The notes: a model not told the origin generated them from the letters alone. Counted from the first letter of the stretch, positions 33,896-44,363 are shown. The stretch is 64,000 nt of DNA from Halichoerus grypus (GCF_964656455.1 NC_135717.1:13720775-13784774), one strand, 5' to 3'. Translations and numbers: made by a program.

Positions 33896-34034
33896 AAAAA
33901 ATACCTTTACTATTGATGGCCTTGATGGCTGTTTCAGGTTGTTTACACACAGGGAAGAAGGAAGTCCATCAGCTTTTTTGTAAAGCAGAGGAAAGGAGCC
34001 TAGGAAAGACTACACTCCATATCCTGTGTGAACA

Positions 34035-34250
34035 ATGAGAATAATAGCTGTCTTTATCGAGCACATATCGTTATGAGCCAGGACTGTGCTAACCGCTTTC
34101 CACGGATTAATAACTTATTAGTCAAAAGAGAGTTATAGATGAGGCAGAAGGAGATTAAGTAGTTTGCCCATGGCTAGCAGTGGCAGGACTAGATTTAAAT
34201 GTAGTGCCAAGGTCTGACCCCCAGCACATGGGACTCTAACCACCGAGTCC
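34035..34250 (-). repeat. MIR SINE remnant
   Basis: AATAATAGCTGTCTTTATCG, 'GCCAGGACTGTGCTAACCGCTTTCC', 'AAGTAGTTTGCCCATGGCTAGCAGTGGCAGGACTAGATTTAAAT': antisense MIR over nearly its full length. Confidence 0.88.
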
Positions 34251-35205
34251 TGACCAGGCTCGGAAACGGAGCCGTGTCTTGGCAGAGTCCCCCTAATGGG
34301 AGGGTGATTTCTCTGCTTGAATTGGGAAGGAGAATAATGCCCCTCCTCCCTTCAAATGTGTAGGAGGTTGCAGGGTAGCAAGGAGAGTTCTAGGAAAGCC
34401 CGTTTTTGGTCTAGAGCAATAAAACAGCAACCCCAGTGGCCGGCAGGTGTCAGCAGGGTGGAAGGAGCCACGTGTGGTATGCTTGGGAAGCAAAGAAACA
34501 ACTCCGAAGGAGTTCCCTGTGTCCATGGAAGCACATAAAGAAGCTCCCGGAGCTTAAGGGCGAGCGGCTTTGGGGTGACAGGGGCAGGCCTCACAGGAAT
34601 TCCCCCAGTGGCTGCAGGACTGGGAGCGGGGAACCTTACCCAGAGTGTTTGCAGGCACAAAACAGTGAGGGAGCCAGTGGGAAACATGGCTGCCTCTCTT
34701 TGGTGGGGGTGGGGAGGTCCTTAGCATTAGAGGGGAACATTTCTCTAGAAAAAACGGCATGCCACAGGGCCGGTGTAGTGCACACCACATTGGTGAGGCT
34801 GGTCGCCACAGTTTGAACCAAGGGAGCCAAAGTGAGGACATGGCCTCTTCTCAGCACCGACCTTCAGTGACACAAGACAGTCTCCGCCTCCCCTCCCAAT
34901 ACCACCCTATCTCGCCTTCCTGACCCGCCTGTCCTTGAGAAGGAGGGTGAAGAGGAATAGGTATCTCAGAGCCCAACACACCCCTCTTATTCCAGACCCT
35001 TCCAGTTGCGCTGGTTCAAGGCAAGAAGGCTGAAGCAGAATGAGATCAGTGTTCTTAACTGGTCTAAGTTTCAATGACTGAAAATGACTTGAAAGGTAGG
35101 AAATTTGTCCAAGGTGGGAAATTTGGATCCCCCTCATTGAACTGGGAGCAGGAACTGGATAAAAAAACAAAAATCATCCAATGTTTCTGTCCCAGTGAAC
35201 TAACC
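34251..35205. other. Unique sequence, no gene seen
   Basis: Frames of 111 (minus, 34352-34687) and 126 codons (plus, 34436-34816) overlap in antisense with no domain. No transposon recognised. Confidence 0.4.
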
Positions 35206-35206
35206 T

Positions 35207-35606
35207 TCCTCTGAGTATCCGTCTCCTAGAGCTGCCATAACAGTTTATTACAGACTAGGGGGCTTAGACAACAGAAACTGCCTTCTCATAGTTCGGGAGG
35301 CCAGAAGTCTGAGATCAAGGTGTGGGCAGGGTTGGTTTCCTCTGAGGCCTCTCTCCTTGGCTTGGAGACGACCGCCTTCTCCCCCTGTCCTCACACGGTC
35401 GTCCCTGTGCACGTGTCTGTGTCCTAATCTCCTCTTCTTACGAGGACAATGGCCACATTGGATTAGGACCCACCCTAACAACCTCATTTTAACTGAATTA
35501 CCTCTTTGAAGACCTGTTTCCACATGCAGTCCATTCTGAGGTACTGGGGGTAAGGGCGTCAGCGTGAATTTTGAGGGGACCCAATTCAGCTCCCAATACT
35601 CTGTTA
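35207..35606 (-). repeat. MaLR-like solitary LTR, antisense
   Basis: AGAGCTGCCATAACAGTTTA, 'GGCTTAGACAACAGAAACTG', 'GTTCGGGAGGCCAGAAGTCTGAGATCAAGGTG', 'TTGGATTAGGACCCACCCTAA' and 'TCAGCGTGAATTTTGAGGGGACCCAATTCAGC' run in antisense MLT/MST-type LTR order. About 400 bp, no internal genes. Confidence 0.78.
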
Positions 35607-35859
35607 CATGTGGGCCCACTGTGGCGCCGTGGGAAGGATGCCGTTTTCAAGGAACACATACTCAAAATGCTGCAAACAGCCTGCAGGGGTTAGTGACGTC
35701 CACCGCGGCTGCCCACGCCTGTTCTCATTGCCGCGGACGAATGGATGGCTAGGCCAGAAGTGACAGGAACACCATCTGTGGGCTCCAGCAGGAACAGCTA
35801 GCTTTGGGAATGCAGGTGCTCTTTGCAGCGATTCGTCCTACAGATGGCTGGGACTTTGG

Positions 35860-36160
35860 GGGAGAGGGACATCCACAGTGTATTCTACTCAGTGACAAAG
35901 GAAGTTTGCAGAGCAGACAGGATAGCATGATTCTGTTTTAAGAGAATGTCTGTGTCCGCACGCATGTGTGACCATGCCTTGGATGTGTGCGAGCAAAGAA
36001 GTCTGAGGTGACAGCCCACAGTGGAGCAGAGGTTTCCTTGTGGGCAGGAAGACGGGTGGTTGCCATTTCTAGAAATTCTTACCTGTATTTGCCATGTTTC
36101 CTACGAGGTCTTGATATTACTTTTGTGACATAAAAGAGAAAAAGGGCTACATAACAAAGG
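35860..36160 (+). repeat. L1 3'-end remnant
   Basis: AGGATAGCATGATTCTGTTT, 'GGTTTCCTTGTGGGCAGGAAG' and 'TCTTGATATTACTTTTGTGACATAAAAGAG' follow the 3' UTR order of old L1M families. It contains a CACGCATGTGTGACCATG stretch near 35960. Confidence 0.55.
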
Positions 36161-36341
36161 AGAAGGGATGCACAGAGAAGGTAAACGCTTAGCCTGGGAG
36201 CTGGGAGTCAGTGAATGGAATGTGGATTTCTGAGCCAGGACTTGGAAGGTGCCCAAAACCCAGATACAGCAAAATTAAAAGCACCAGATCAATAAAATAG
36301 TGTTCAGTAAGAGTTTATTGTGCATATAAGAACAGTTTGCT

Positions 36342-36543
36342 GGGCGCCTGGGTGGCTCAGTCGTTAAGCGTCTGCCTTCGGCTCAGGTCATGATCCCAGG
36401 GTCCTGGGATCGAGTCCCACATTGGGCTCCCTGCTCGGCGGGAAGCCTGCTTCTCCCTCTCCCACTCCCCCTGCTTGTGTTCCTGCTCTCACTATCTCTC
36501 TCTCTGTCAAATAAATAAATAAAATCTTTAAAAAAAAAAAAAA
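36342..36543 (+). mobile_element. SINEC, near consensus
   Basis: GGGCGCCTGGGTGGCTCAGT, then CGTTAAGCG with one G lost from the usual CGGTTAAGCG. Clean AATAAATAAATAAAATC tail with A16. TSD AACAGTTTGCT at 36331-36341 and 36544-36554. The low divergence suggests a relatively young copy. Confidence 0.98.
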
Positions 36544-36554
36544 AACAGTTTGCT

Positions 36555-37461
36555 AACTGGGAGCTTTTAAGCTCAAGACTGATAGGAAGCTCAGAGGCAT
36601 GAGGTTACAGGGTGGCTTATAAAGTGAAAACGAGGAAGTCGTTGAACCTTTACAATACTTGGTCATTACACTGGGGGTTTGCAGATGGCAGGGGATTGGT
36701 GTAAAGTGATTATCTTATACCATCTTTAGGAATGTGACTTAAGTCTCTTTTATGCTTCTCAGAGACTTTGACAAGAAACACCGTAAGTTTTTCACTTATG
36801 TCCATGAAATACTAGGTTCTCTTTTGCTCATGTGGTTTCAGTGGTTTTGTCAGCTCATGGAATTTTCAAGTCTGGTCTCCCTTTTGTATTTAATTTTAAC
36901 AGCCGTCAGAGTTATGGGCTTGGGGTTCAAGAGAGCATGGTGTGTCCATGGAGGGGGTGCACATTTGCCCAGATTCAAGATGGCCTGAAGAGGACGGGGA
37001 CCCAGTGGAGACTGGGACCCTGTCTGTTCAGCTCTGCAGCAGCCATGAATGAGCTACCAGGCTGCCTCAGATGGATGTCCGAGCAAGAGCAGATAACTGC
37101 ATGAAAGAGATGAATAGGGTTGAAAGATGACATTTAATGTCCCTCCTAACCCTGATAGTCTGTGCTTCTGTGAAAATGTAAAACCCCTGAGTTGAGTTGT
37201 CTTTGAGGGCACGGTGACATTTGATGCTAAGAGCATCTGTTGATAGTTTCTTTGAAATCTGCACTGGGCCAACTCTACCTGTAAGGATGACCTGCAGGAC
37301 GTTGGAATACTTTGTAAGTCTCCATAGCAACACTTTCAGCAGAAGTATATTTTTAGGGAGATTCGAAGGCCGAAAGACAGTGTGGCATTATGTTCTCATC
37401 TCTACATCTCTTGTCCGAGTTAACTACCATTTCACGAAATGGCATTTCTTTCTCAGATTAC
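36555..37461. promoter_or_regulatory. Unique, conserved-looking stretch
   Basis: No recognised repeat. The part from about 37100 has the balanced AT/GC mix typical of conserved non-coding sequence. GTAAGT occurs at 37313 on the plus strand. No gene supported. Confidence 0.25.
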
Positions 37462-37671
37462 CTGTATCTTAATAGCATCACCTGTAACGGGTTCCCAGTC
37501 GGGGCAGGATATGCAGATGGGCTCATCATTTACAGGTATTTTGCATGGACCAGTAACATTTCCAATCTCAGGTAATGTTGATTTATAGACAGTATTGCAA
37601 GTGGGAGAGATTGACCGTAACTCAGACCTGGTCCCAGAGGTGCTGGCTCGGATCACCAGCAAGAGAAGGTG
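37462..37671 (-). other. Exon-like open block, unidentified
   Basis: On the minus strand this 210-bp block (70 codons, no stop in one frame; the other two are closed) follows TGCTCCTATTTGCAG, a good acceptor with a branch-like TTAATGA upstream, and ends CAG|GTAATC, a fair donor. The predicted peptide contains the stretch GNVTGPCKIPVNDEPICISC. I do not recognise a domain. It may be a real exon of an unidentified gene or non-coding RNA, or a coincidence in conserved non-coding DNA. Confidence 0.25.
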
Positions 37672-37779
37672 CTGCAAATAGGAGCATTTTCATTAATGAT
37701 ATTATCGCTTCATAATGAGCGCTCGAAAGATTCCAAAGAAACGCATCCTTAAACGCAGACAAGTCATGAACAAAGACTG

Positions 37780-38080
37780 TTTGCTCTGGCCTCCATCTGC
37801 TTGAAATGTGCTTCCAATGTCTTTTTTCCTTCTCCAGATTTAACCTGTTCCACCAAAGCCATTTCAAATTCATATTTTTCCTCCGTAAATCCAACCTGGA
37901 CTCATCCATCCCAATTGATTGCTTTCTCCTATCAATTTCCTAGAACAATTATTGACATTCATGGAACTGCTTTGTGCTATGTCTCATTACACTCTTGAAT
38001 GTCCATTAAAACATTTTTGTGTGCCTGTGTCTCCTCACGGTGTCAAGTAAAGTGTTGAGAAAAGTAGGCATTCAGTAAAG
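37780..38080 (+). repeat. L2 3' UTR remnant
   Basis: CTGGCCTCCATCTGCTTGAA-type start, 'TTCTCCTATCAATTTCCTAG', 'TGCCTGTGTCTCCTCACGGTGTC' and 'GTAGGCATTCAGTAAAGATT' match the sense L2 tail, including the terminal phrase. Confidence 0.65.
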
Positions 38081-38139
38081 ATTCTCTGTTTGTTTTGAAG
38101 ACCACTGTGATGGTCAGCAGTAATCACTTACTGCACATT

Positions 38140-39228
38140 GATTTTGCACTTGGCGGACTCAGATGGCGGTCCTCCTTGCCCCTCCACTCTAGTGTCATCA
38201 CCAGTGACTTCACCATCTACAGGGGTGCCCCCTTCTAGCCCACTTGCCTCTCTGATTCTTGGCTTCGTCCTCTCCATTGACCTCTTGCACTTGGCTTCAT
38301 ACACCCACTCTTGTGGCCATACTCCCAGAGCTTGTCGTAACCTACAAAGCAGTAATGCAGACATTCATCCCCTGCTGCACCCTTGCCTGCACCACTGGCC
38401 CTCCCACTTGGAGCCTTCTTTGATGGCATCAGAGTCTGGAACACACTACCTCCTCTTCTTTCTGTTGGGGTGCTCCTCTTTTCTCGCCTGCTCCTTACCT
38501 GATTTAGATTCCAGGGCTCATTGTTTCATGACTACACAGTAAACGCTCTGCTTCCTCCATCGCTTTGCCATATATATATATATGGCAAAGCCTCAACCCT
38601 GGATGGGTCTCTTCCTGATGAACTCATGCCCTGGGTGGTTTGAGGGACGCTTACCACAGGGCAGGTGGGCTCCTGATCGCCAACCTCAGGTGGCCCTTGA
38701 CTGTGTCACAGTGTTCGGGTGATTCCAATTCTCCATAGTTAGTGTTTCAGTTTGGCCACCCTCCCAGTCCAAGCCTCTGACCGCCCTTCTCCCACGTACC
38801 TAAGGAATACACCTCCTGTCACAGAGGAAGCAGGAGACATCCTCATCCTCAGGACTGCAGACACAGACTTATAGAAATATCACCATCCTCTCCTCCTTCC
38901 CTCCTATTACAGTGGAGAAACTGTGTCTTCTCTTAAGCTAGTTCCTTCACCCAACTCAGGATTCGATCGCCTGTCTTCATGGGCTCTCTGCACTGTTTAC
39001 TGATAAGTCCTTTGCTCTCCTTTTTATATTCAGCCTTCTCCTCCCCATCAAATGGGTCTGTCCCACTGGCCTTTAAACATGCCTGGGCACTTGCATTAAA
39101 AAACAAAAGAGATAATCTCATATTTGCCAGCATCTATTCTCTCTTGACCCTCATGGCCAAAACTTAACCATTTCCTTACCTCCTCTTCATTCCCATGGCA
39201 GACTGTCTCTTCCAAATATAACCACACT
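38140..39228 (+). repeat. L2 ORF2 remnant, 5' part
   Basis: Pyrimidine-rich sense L2-like sequence, best recognised from about 38880 on ('TTCACCCAACTCAGGATTCG' corresponding to the L2 'CCACTCCAATCAGGCTT' region). The 38140-38560 part is assigned only by style and position. The coding frame is destroyed. Confidence 0.45.
38562..38591. repeat. Perfect 30-bp palindrome with (AT)n core
   Basis: Arms GCTTTGCCATATATA and TATATATGGCAAAGC are exact reverse complements with no spacer. Symmetry stops at 38561/38592. Confidence 0.98.
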
Positions 39229-39229
39229 A

Positions 39230-39792
39230 ATATAAATCCCATCCCTCTTGCTCTTCTTACAATATGACACTGACATTCCATTGAGACTTTGGGTCCTGGG
39301 AGGACCTTTGGAACGGTCTCAGCCAATAGAATGTGGTGGAGTATTGCTGTCCAACCTCTAAGACTGGGTCATAACAGGCAATATGGCGCCTCTCTCTCTC
39401 TCTCTCTTTCTCTCCCTCTCTCTGTCAACACACATCTTGGAAGCCTTGAGCCAACATGTAAGAAGTCTGGCTTCTCCAAAGCCGCCATGTTGGGAAGACC
39501 ATGTGGAGAGGCCACATGGACACAGAGAGAGAGAGATGTCCAAGGAGCCCTGACTGCTTCAGCCCTGCTGTTTAAGCTTTCCTAGTCTCAACCACCAGGC
39601 ATGGGCATGAGGAAGACTTTGGATGATTCCAGGCCCCCAGCCTTTGAACTGCCCCAGCTCACACTGAGGAGAGCAGAGACAGTGCCATCCCAACAGAGCC
39701 CTGACCAAACTGTAGATTAGCAAGCAAAATTTGTGAGCAAAAATACTGTTACAAGCCACTGTTCGGAGTGGATTGTTACACAGCAGTAGTTA
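39230..39792 (+). repeat. LTR (MaLR/ERVL-like) inserted in L2
   Basis: 'GGTCTCAGCCAATAGAATGTGGTGGAG', 'TGGAAGCCTTGAGCCAACATG', 'GCATGGGCATGAGGAAGACTTTGGATGATTCCAGGCCCCCAGCC', 'CAAGCCACTGTTCGGAGTGGATTGTTACACAGCAGTAG' give a typical LTR order. A (CT)n tract lies at 39393-39424. It separates two parts of a sense L2. Confidence 0.65.
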
Positions 39793-40340
39793 GCCCAGTC
39801 AACTCTTAAACCTACCCAAGGCCACCTTTGCCCCATCACATGCTTACAATGGCTCTTACTAGGCGCACCATGTTGCTAAGCCCAGTAGGTGTTATTCAGA
39901 CCTCTTTCTGAACAGTTCGCCTCTACACTGTTGACCACCCCACCATGAATGCTGGATTCCCTTGCGATCCATCATATAGCCTCTTCTGGACTCTTTCAGT
40001 TTTCTTCCTACTTTTCAGGCTGCTGCTTCCCCCTTTTTTACATCATTCCATCCCTAACTATTAAATACAGAAATTCTTCAAGACTCAAGCCTAGTCTCTT
40101 TTCTGTTCTCATTCTGTGCTTCCCCACTCTAGACAGTTTCCTCCATGTTCACATGTCTGTGCACGAGTCACAATTTACATCTTCTCCAGGCTCCTGACCC
40201 CTATGTCCAGTTTCCTGCTGGCAGTTCCCCCTTGGGAATGTCAGAGTTACCTCAGATCCAACATGGCCAAGATTTCAAAACTGTACTCATGATCTGCTCT
40301 TCATCTGCTCTGCCTTGAAGGTCATGAGATTCAGTCATTG
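39793..40340 (+). repeat. L2 ORF2 remnant, 3' part
   Basis: 'CCTCTACACTGTTGACCACCCC', 'TTTTCTTCCTACTTTTCAGGCTGCTGC', 'CTCTTTTCTGTTCTCATTCTGTGC', 'AACATGGCCAAGATTTCAAAACTG' are in the right order for the end of L2 ORF2. This continues the copy interrupted by the LTR. Confidence 0.75.
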
Positions 40341-40354
40341 CATGGATGCCATTC

Positions 40355-40600
40355 TACCTAGAATTTGAGTAAGACAGATGAAGTTCCTGCTCTCATAGAG
40401 CTTTATTCCAGGTACTTGGAGCAGACAAATACATAAATATGTAAATAAATAAACAAATTGAAAGATAGTGACAAATACCAGACAGCAAATTTTACACAGG
40501 TAGTGCACGGAGGGCAGTCTGGGTGGTCGGGAAGAGAAGACATGAAAGCAGAGATGTGAATGACAAAAAGAGCCATCGTGCAATGAGCAGGAATGCAGTG
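40355..40600 (-). repeat. L2 3' end, antisense, part 1
   Basis: 'GATGAAGTTCCTGCTCTCATAGAGC', 'CAGACAAATACATAAATATG', 'GGGCAGTCTGGGTGGTCGGGAAG': antisense L2 3' UTR. The copy continues at 40966 after an L1 insertion. Confidence 0.85.
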
Positions 40601-40965
40601 TGGGTACAGGATAAGAGGTAGATGAACCTTGCAAACATTGTGCTAAGTGAAAGAAGCCAGTCACAAAAGACCACATATCATATGATTGCATTTATAGGAC
40701 ATGTCCAGAAGGGGACAGATCTAGAGAGATAGAAAGTAGATGTGGTTGCCTAGGGCTGGAGATTGGGGGGAGATGGGGAGTGGCTACCCAATGGGTCTGG
40801 GATTTCTTTTTGGAATGATGAATATGTTCTAAACCCGATTGTGGTGATACTTGCACAATTCTGTGAATATACTATAAACCATTGACTTATACACTTCAAT
40901 AAGTGGATTGTATGGTTTGTGAATTAAATCCCAAGAAAGCTTTTGTTAAAATAAAACAGAGCCAC
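40601..40965 (+). repeat. L1 3' end inserted in L2
   Basis: 'TGTGCTAAGTGAAAGAAGCCAGTCACAAAAGACCACATATCATATGATTG', 'AAAGTAGATGTGGTTGCCTAGGGCTGG', 'CTAAACCCGATTGTGGTGATACTTGCACAATTCTGTGAATATAC': a 5'-truncated L1 tail ending in AAAATAAAAC. Confidence 0.92.
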
Positions 40966-41770
40966 CACATAGAGATTAGGTGGCAGGAGCATTCATGGCA
41001 GAAGGAACAGTGATGAAAAGATGCGGAGGTAGAAAGAAACTCTTGGAATTTGCGGGGAGCTCAATGAATTCCGTTGTGCACTCTGGGTGGTGAAGGGAAT
41101 GATGATTGGAGGTGGACCAAGAGATAGGCACCAGCCAGATGGATCATGCAGGAAAGCTGGGCCTGGGACTTGAATTGTGTCCTAAATGGGATGGAAACTA
41201 CGGTCGGGTCAAAGGAGGGAAGTGGCATGATCTGGCTTAGAAAGATCCCTCCAGCTTCTGGGTGGAGAAGGGACTGTACGAGATACACATAGAGATACAC
41301 GTAGAGTCAAGGAGACCAGTGTGGAGGCTGCTGCTTCAGGAGGCCAGGCAGTGGTCAGACTAGAGTGGCGGATGAGGGCGGTGGGGAGAACTGCGTGTAT
41401 TTGGGACGTGTTTTGAAGCTGTAGTCAACAGAATTTGTGGGTGCATTAAATGTGGAGGATGAGGACATGAGAAGAGTTGAGGATGATCCCTAGATCTTGG
41501 TTTGAGCAGTGAGGTGGAGGATGGTGGTGCCATTTCTAGATGGCAGAGACTTGGGGCCGAGTGAAGAGTTCTACTTTGGCTGTGTTAAATCTGAGATACA
41601 TGTTGGGCATGCAGGTGGAAATGCTGCATAAACAGCTGGATATAGGAGCCCGCAGAAATCAGGGCTGGAGTTGGAGGCTGGGGACTTCAGTGTTGTTATT
41701 TATACCCAGGGGGCTGAAGAAATCACTTAGGGAAAATGGGTAGTTATACAGAGAGAAAAAAGAGACACGG
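40966..41770 (-). repeat. L2 antisense, part 2 (3' UTR and ORF2 end)
   Basis: 'GCAGGAGCATTCATGGCAGAAGGAACAGTGATG', 'GAAGTGGCATGATCTGGCTTAG', 'GATGATCCCTAGATCTTGGTTTGAGCAGTG', 'GCTGTGTTAAATCTGAGATACATGTTGGGCATGCAGGTGG', 'CACTTAGGGAAAATGGGTAG'. Collinear with 40355-40600, giving about 1 kb of one copy. Confidence 0.88.
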
Positions 41771-41968
41771 CGCAGAGCCCTGAGGACACCAACGTATAAA
41801 GAAGGAAAAGCCTTGAGCAAACAGGAAACCCGGGTACCTTTGGCCAAAAGGGCAAGTGAGGGGTCTTGCCCCCCAACCAGTTACCCAGCCAGAAACGTCA
41901 TCCTCGTCCCCCGCTGTCGATGCTAAGTCCTGAATATGGCTGTAGTCTCTCTGCCCCTCTGCTGAAGC

Positions 41969-42193
41969 CACCCCAGACCAAGCTGCTGCGTCTCCCACAG
42001 GCTTGAGCTGTAGCCTTCATACTGGTACCCAGCTTCCTTGTCCTAATGAGAAGGGGCTGAGCTGCTGGGCATGAGGTGTTGGTTTGCAAGGGCCACAGCC
42101 CCCCCACCTCGTCAGGTGCAAGCTTCACCTTTTCTCTGCTTTCGCTTCTTTCCCCGGGCGGGGGGGGGGGGGGGGGGCGGGGGAGGGGAGTCA
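41969..42193 (-). repeat. Unassigned duplicated unit with G-run, copy A
   Basis: Shares about 145 bp at roughly 95% identity with 44397-44553 (CCAGCTTCCTTGTCCTAA through TTCTTTCCCCGGG), with weaker similarity upstream from CCACCCCA. Both copies end in long G-runs; here G17 within a 30-base G-rich tract at 42159-42193. No family recognised. Orientation is arbitrary, given as the strand on which the shared part reads open. Confidence 0.85.
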
Positions 42194-42327
42194 TTTCCTC
42201 TTTTCTATCCCAAACTGCCATCTCGCGGTTTTTGTCAAAATGCAGATTGGATCCTGGCCCCTGTGCTTGAGGGCTCACGCGCAAAATAATGCAATGGTTT
42301 CCCTTGGCTTTTAGAACTAGGAGTCTG

Positions 42328-42528
42328 GGGCGCCTGGGTGGCTCAGTTGGTTAAGCGACTGCCTTCGGCTCAGGTCGTGATCCTGGAGTCCCTGGATTGA
42401 GTCCCGCATCGGGCTCCCTGCTCGGCAGGGGGTCTGCTTCTCCCTCTGACCCTAACCCCTCTCATGCTCTCTGTCTCTCATTCTCTCTCTCTCAAATAAA
42501 TAAATAAAATCTTTAAAAAAAAAAAAAA
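42328..42528 (+). mobile_element. SINEC, near consensus
   Basis: GGGGCGCCTGGGTGGCTCAG head, intact tail with A15, perfect 15-bp TSD AGAACTAGGAGTCTG (42313-42327 and 42529-42543) preceded by TTTT, the expected L1-endonuclease-type site. Confidence 0.99.
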
Positions 42529-42569
42529 AGAACTAGGAGTCTGATCCTTTACTTGGCCGTCTGGCCTTC

Positions 42570-42755
42570 ATGTACCTCACCAGCCCCGGCTGGGACAGTT
42601 TCAGCCTTGTTTTGCCCTTAGCACACCAGCCCTCCTCCTCTTCTTCCCACCACATCACCCCCTGCCACAGGGCCTTGGCACATGCTAGTCCTTCTGCTGG
42701 AATGTCTTTTCTTCCCTCTGCTGCCAGTTAATTCTTCCTCATCTCTCTAGAGAAT
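42570..42755 (+). repeat. L2 3' UTR remnant, interrupted by two SINEs
   Basis: 'CCACAGGGCCTTGGCACATGCTAGTCCTTCTGCTGGAATG' is a clear sense L2 landmark. The copy is cut by the SINE pair at about 42771 and traces resume after 43202. Confidence 0.85.
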
Positions 42756-42786
42756 CTTCAGGGAATTCTTTTTTTTTTTAAGAGAC

Positions 42787-42987
42787 TTTTTTTTTTTTTA
42801 AAGATTTTATTTATTTATTTGACAGAGAGAGAGATAGCGAGAGCAGGAACACAAGCAGGGGGAGCGGGAGAGGGAGAAGCAGGCTTCCTGCCGAGTAGGG
42901 AGCCCGATGTGGGACTCGATCCCAGGACCCTGGGATCATGACCTGAGCTGAAGGCAGACGCTTAACGACTGAGCCACCCAGGCGCCC
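42787..42987 (-). mobile_element. SINEC, antisense, inner of a pair
   Basis: Standard tail AAAGATTTTATTTATTTATT and head GAGCCACCCAGGCGCCC, ending against the T-run of the next SINE. It probably inserted into the poly-T of the SINE at 42997. Confidence 0.95.
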
Positions 42988-42996
42988 TCTTTTTTC

Positions 42997-43201
42997 TTTT
43001 TTTTTTTAAGATTTTATTTATTTATTTGAGAAAAGAGAGAGTGAGAGAGAGTGAGATTACCAGCCAGTGTTGGGGAGGGTAGGGGTAGGGGGAGAAGCAG
43101 ACTCTCTACTGAGCAGGGAGCCCCACACGGGGCTCGATCCGAGGACCCCGGGACCTGAGCCAAAGGCAGACACTTAACTGACTGAGCCACCCAGGCGCCC
43201 C
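42997..43201 (-). mobile_element. SINEC, antisense, outer of a pair
   Basis: More diverged, missing GGATCATGA before CCTGAGCC. The outer TSD, CTTCAGGGAATTCTT (42756-42770) and CTTCAGGACATTCTT (43203-43217), encloses both SINEs, so this copy came first. Confidence 0.95.
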
Positions 43202-43309
43202 TCTTCAGGACATTCTTGAGGACATCAGATTCCTCCATTATATGCTCTTAGCATGTGCCTCTTCTGAGTGTTCAGCTGCAGTTAATTGTATAATTACCTT
43301 TGATCCCAT

Positions 43310-43955
43310 TCCCCCCCAAAAGACAGGCTTTTGAGGGTTCCCTACAGGTGCCTACCTTCTGAGAACTTAGCAGAAAACGTGAAGACAGAGAGAGAAGCAA
43401 TTACTTACGCTTTGTGACATTGAATACTTTTCCCTTTGTCCAACTGAAACTCCTCTTAGCTCCTTAATAAAATAATATATTCCAGAACGGTGGAAGCCAC
43501 ATGCTCCATCACTTTAGTTTTTCTCTTTCTGCTTCTTGGCTAAGGCAAAACCAAGAATCAGAACCAGAGAGGAGGACACACCAGCTGGGGTGTGGAGGGA
43601 CGTCCTTAAAAGGTGTGGTAGGTGCACCGGAAGTGGGCGCGGTTAGGTCTCCACCCTCCCTCCCCAACCTGAACACAGTTGTGATCCTGAACTTGTTTGG
43701 GAACTTATTTTTTCATACAACAAAAGTTAAATGCAGCCAAAATGATGAGCACGCGCGGTGTTTACGCACAAACCTAGGTGCTTTCTGGAGAAAACCTTGT
43801 CATAGGTCCAGAATAATTTTAAGATGGTTCTGCTAGAGCCCCTGCCTGGAAGTAAACACTCATTCACAATCCCTTTGGACCCCGAGGTCTGAATTTTTGG
43901 GGGGACTGGCCTTGACACCCTGAGAAAATTAAACCGGCTTGTGTCTATGCGCACA
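43310..43955. other. Unique sequence, nothing recognised
   Basis: Frames of 111 (plus, 43501-43836) and 81 codons (minus, 43727-43972) have no domain. No repeat recognised. Confidence 0.4.
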
Positions 43956-44335
43956 GCTGGGCCCTGAGCCAATGTGTTGCTTAATCTTTTAAGCTGTGTC
44001 CCTTTAACTCAGCAGTAATTTGCATCTCCTGATTACCTGTTTATTACCTGCCAGATAAAAGAGTGATCCAGAACACGGCACATTTCCCCACAGGAGGAAA
44101 GTTGTCTGCGTGGCTGGGAAGTGTTTGAACAAGGGATGAGGGAGGAAGAGGAAGCGGCGCTCTCCCTGATAAACCTAATTGTTTTAAGCAGGGGGAATTT
44201 CAAGTCCCACGCACCTGGGATCAGTATTCAGCTCACAGGTTTTGCTAAGCTTGTGTGACAGGATAATCTCCTTTGTTCAATGCCCGAGGAGGATATTTTC
44301 TGCATTATTAGACAAGTCAATGAAGATAAAACAAA
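43956..44335. promoter_or_regulatory. Enhancer-like unique block
   Basis: Non-repetitive, with a SOX/TCF-type CTTTGTTC at 44271-44278, GATAA-type sites near 44053, 44168 and 44262, and CAGTAATTTGCAT near 44012-44024. Composition and motif density resemble a conserved non-coding element; function is inferred only. Confidence 0.3.
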
Positions 44336-44363
44336 ATATTAACTATTTTAAGCTGCACTAGTC

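Noticed and set aside
38572..38584. Plain (AT)n microsatellite
   Set aside because: The AT core is only part of a longer exact palindrome, reported instead as a finding.
42159..42193. G-run as a simple sequencing artefact
   Set aside because: A second copy of the same upstream unit also ends in a G-run at 44535-44551, so the tract is probably real, although its exact length is uncertain.
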